The notes under the pieces were generated by a model. It was given only the letters and a program-made list of their open reading frames with translations. It ran no database searches and had not been told where the DNA came from. DNA of 6,242 nucleotides. Source: a bacterium (GTDB lineage: Bacteria > CBDUZB01 > JAGLHV01). The translations under genes were made by a program, and so were the position numbers. The DNA is taken from assembly GCA_023143305.1 (NCBI GenBank), contig JAGLHV010000086.1, forward strand, positions 1 through 6,242, written 5' to 3'. This document shows, piece by piece, positions 6,170 to 6,242 of this stretch (its first letter is position 1; each line of letters opens with the position of its first letter).

Positions 6170-6242
6170 TGTTTTATACTACCCTTTTGTATATTTTGTG
6201 CCATCTGCGTTCTCTTAAGATTCTACTTTAACTATTTTTTCA

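Overview
The window is most of a bacterial V/A-type (rotary) ATPase operon. Every gene is on the minus strand, so transcription runs from high to low coordinates. In transcription order the genes are subunit C (5117-6169), subunit I/a (3168-5123), membrane-ring subunit K/c (2772-3146), subunit F (2174-2479), subunit E (1514-2143) and the N-terminal 60% of catalytic subunit A, which runs off the window at base 1. Subunit A starts at a TTG codon, and I found it by translating the minus strand by hand. Subunits B and D would be expected beyond base 1. A partner for E (the small stalk subunit H/G) is not seen and may lie upstream of base 6242.

Together the genes encode the membrane motor (I and the K ring), the central-shaft parts (C as the ring socket, F on the shaft), a peripheral stalk component (E) and the catalytic head (A). 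C-I-K are packed tightly: C and I overlap by 7 bases and I-K are 21 bases apart. F-E are 30 bases apart. Two junctions are loose. The K-F gap (292 bases) holds a 101-base element with 10-base terminal inverted repeats. The E-A gap (431 bases) is a mosaic of degenerate short repeats: a perfect 9-base inverted repeat, four 8-base tandem units, a near copy of the 15-base palindrome found in the K-F element, and scattered duplicated words. The gene order C-I-K-F-E-A differs from the common I-K-E-C-F-A-B-D order. Both repeat-filled gaps fall at junctions that are new relative to that order.

The DNA is AT-rich, with lysine- and isoleucine-rich proteins and bacterial Shine-Dalgarno sites. Non-coding gaps full of small palindromes and repeat debris look like genomes of uncultured bacterial phyla (Omnitrophota-like or similar) or another anaerobic bacterium. 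This placement is an impression from style, not a phylogenetic result. I see no new enzyme system. The points of interest are the rearranged operon, the structured repeat between K and F, and details of K and A.
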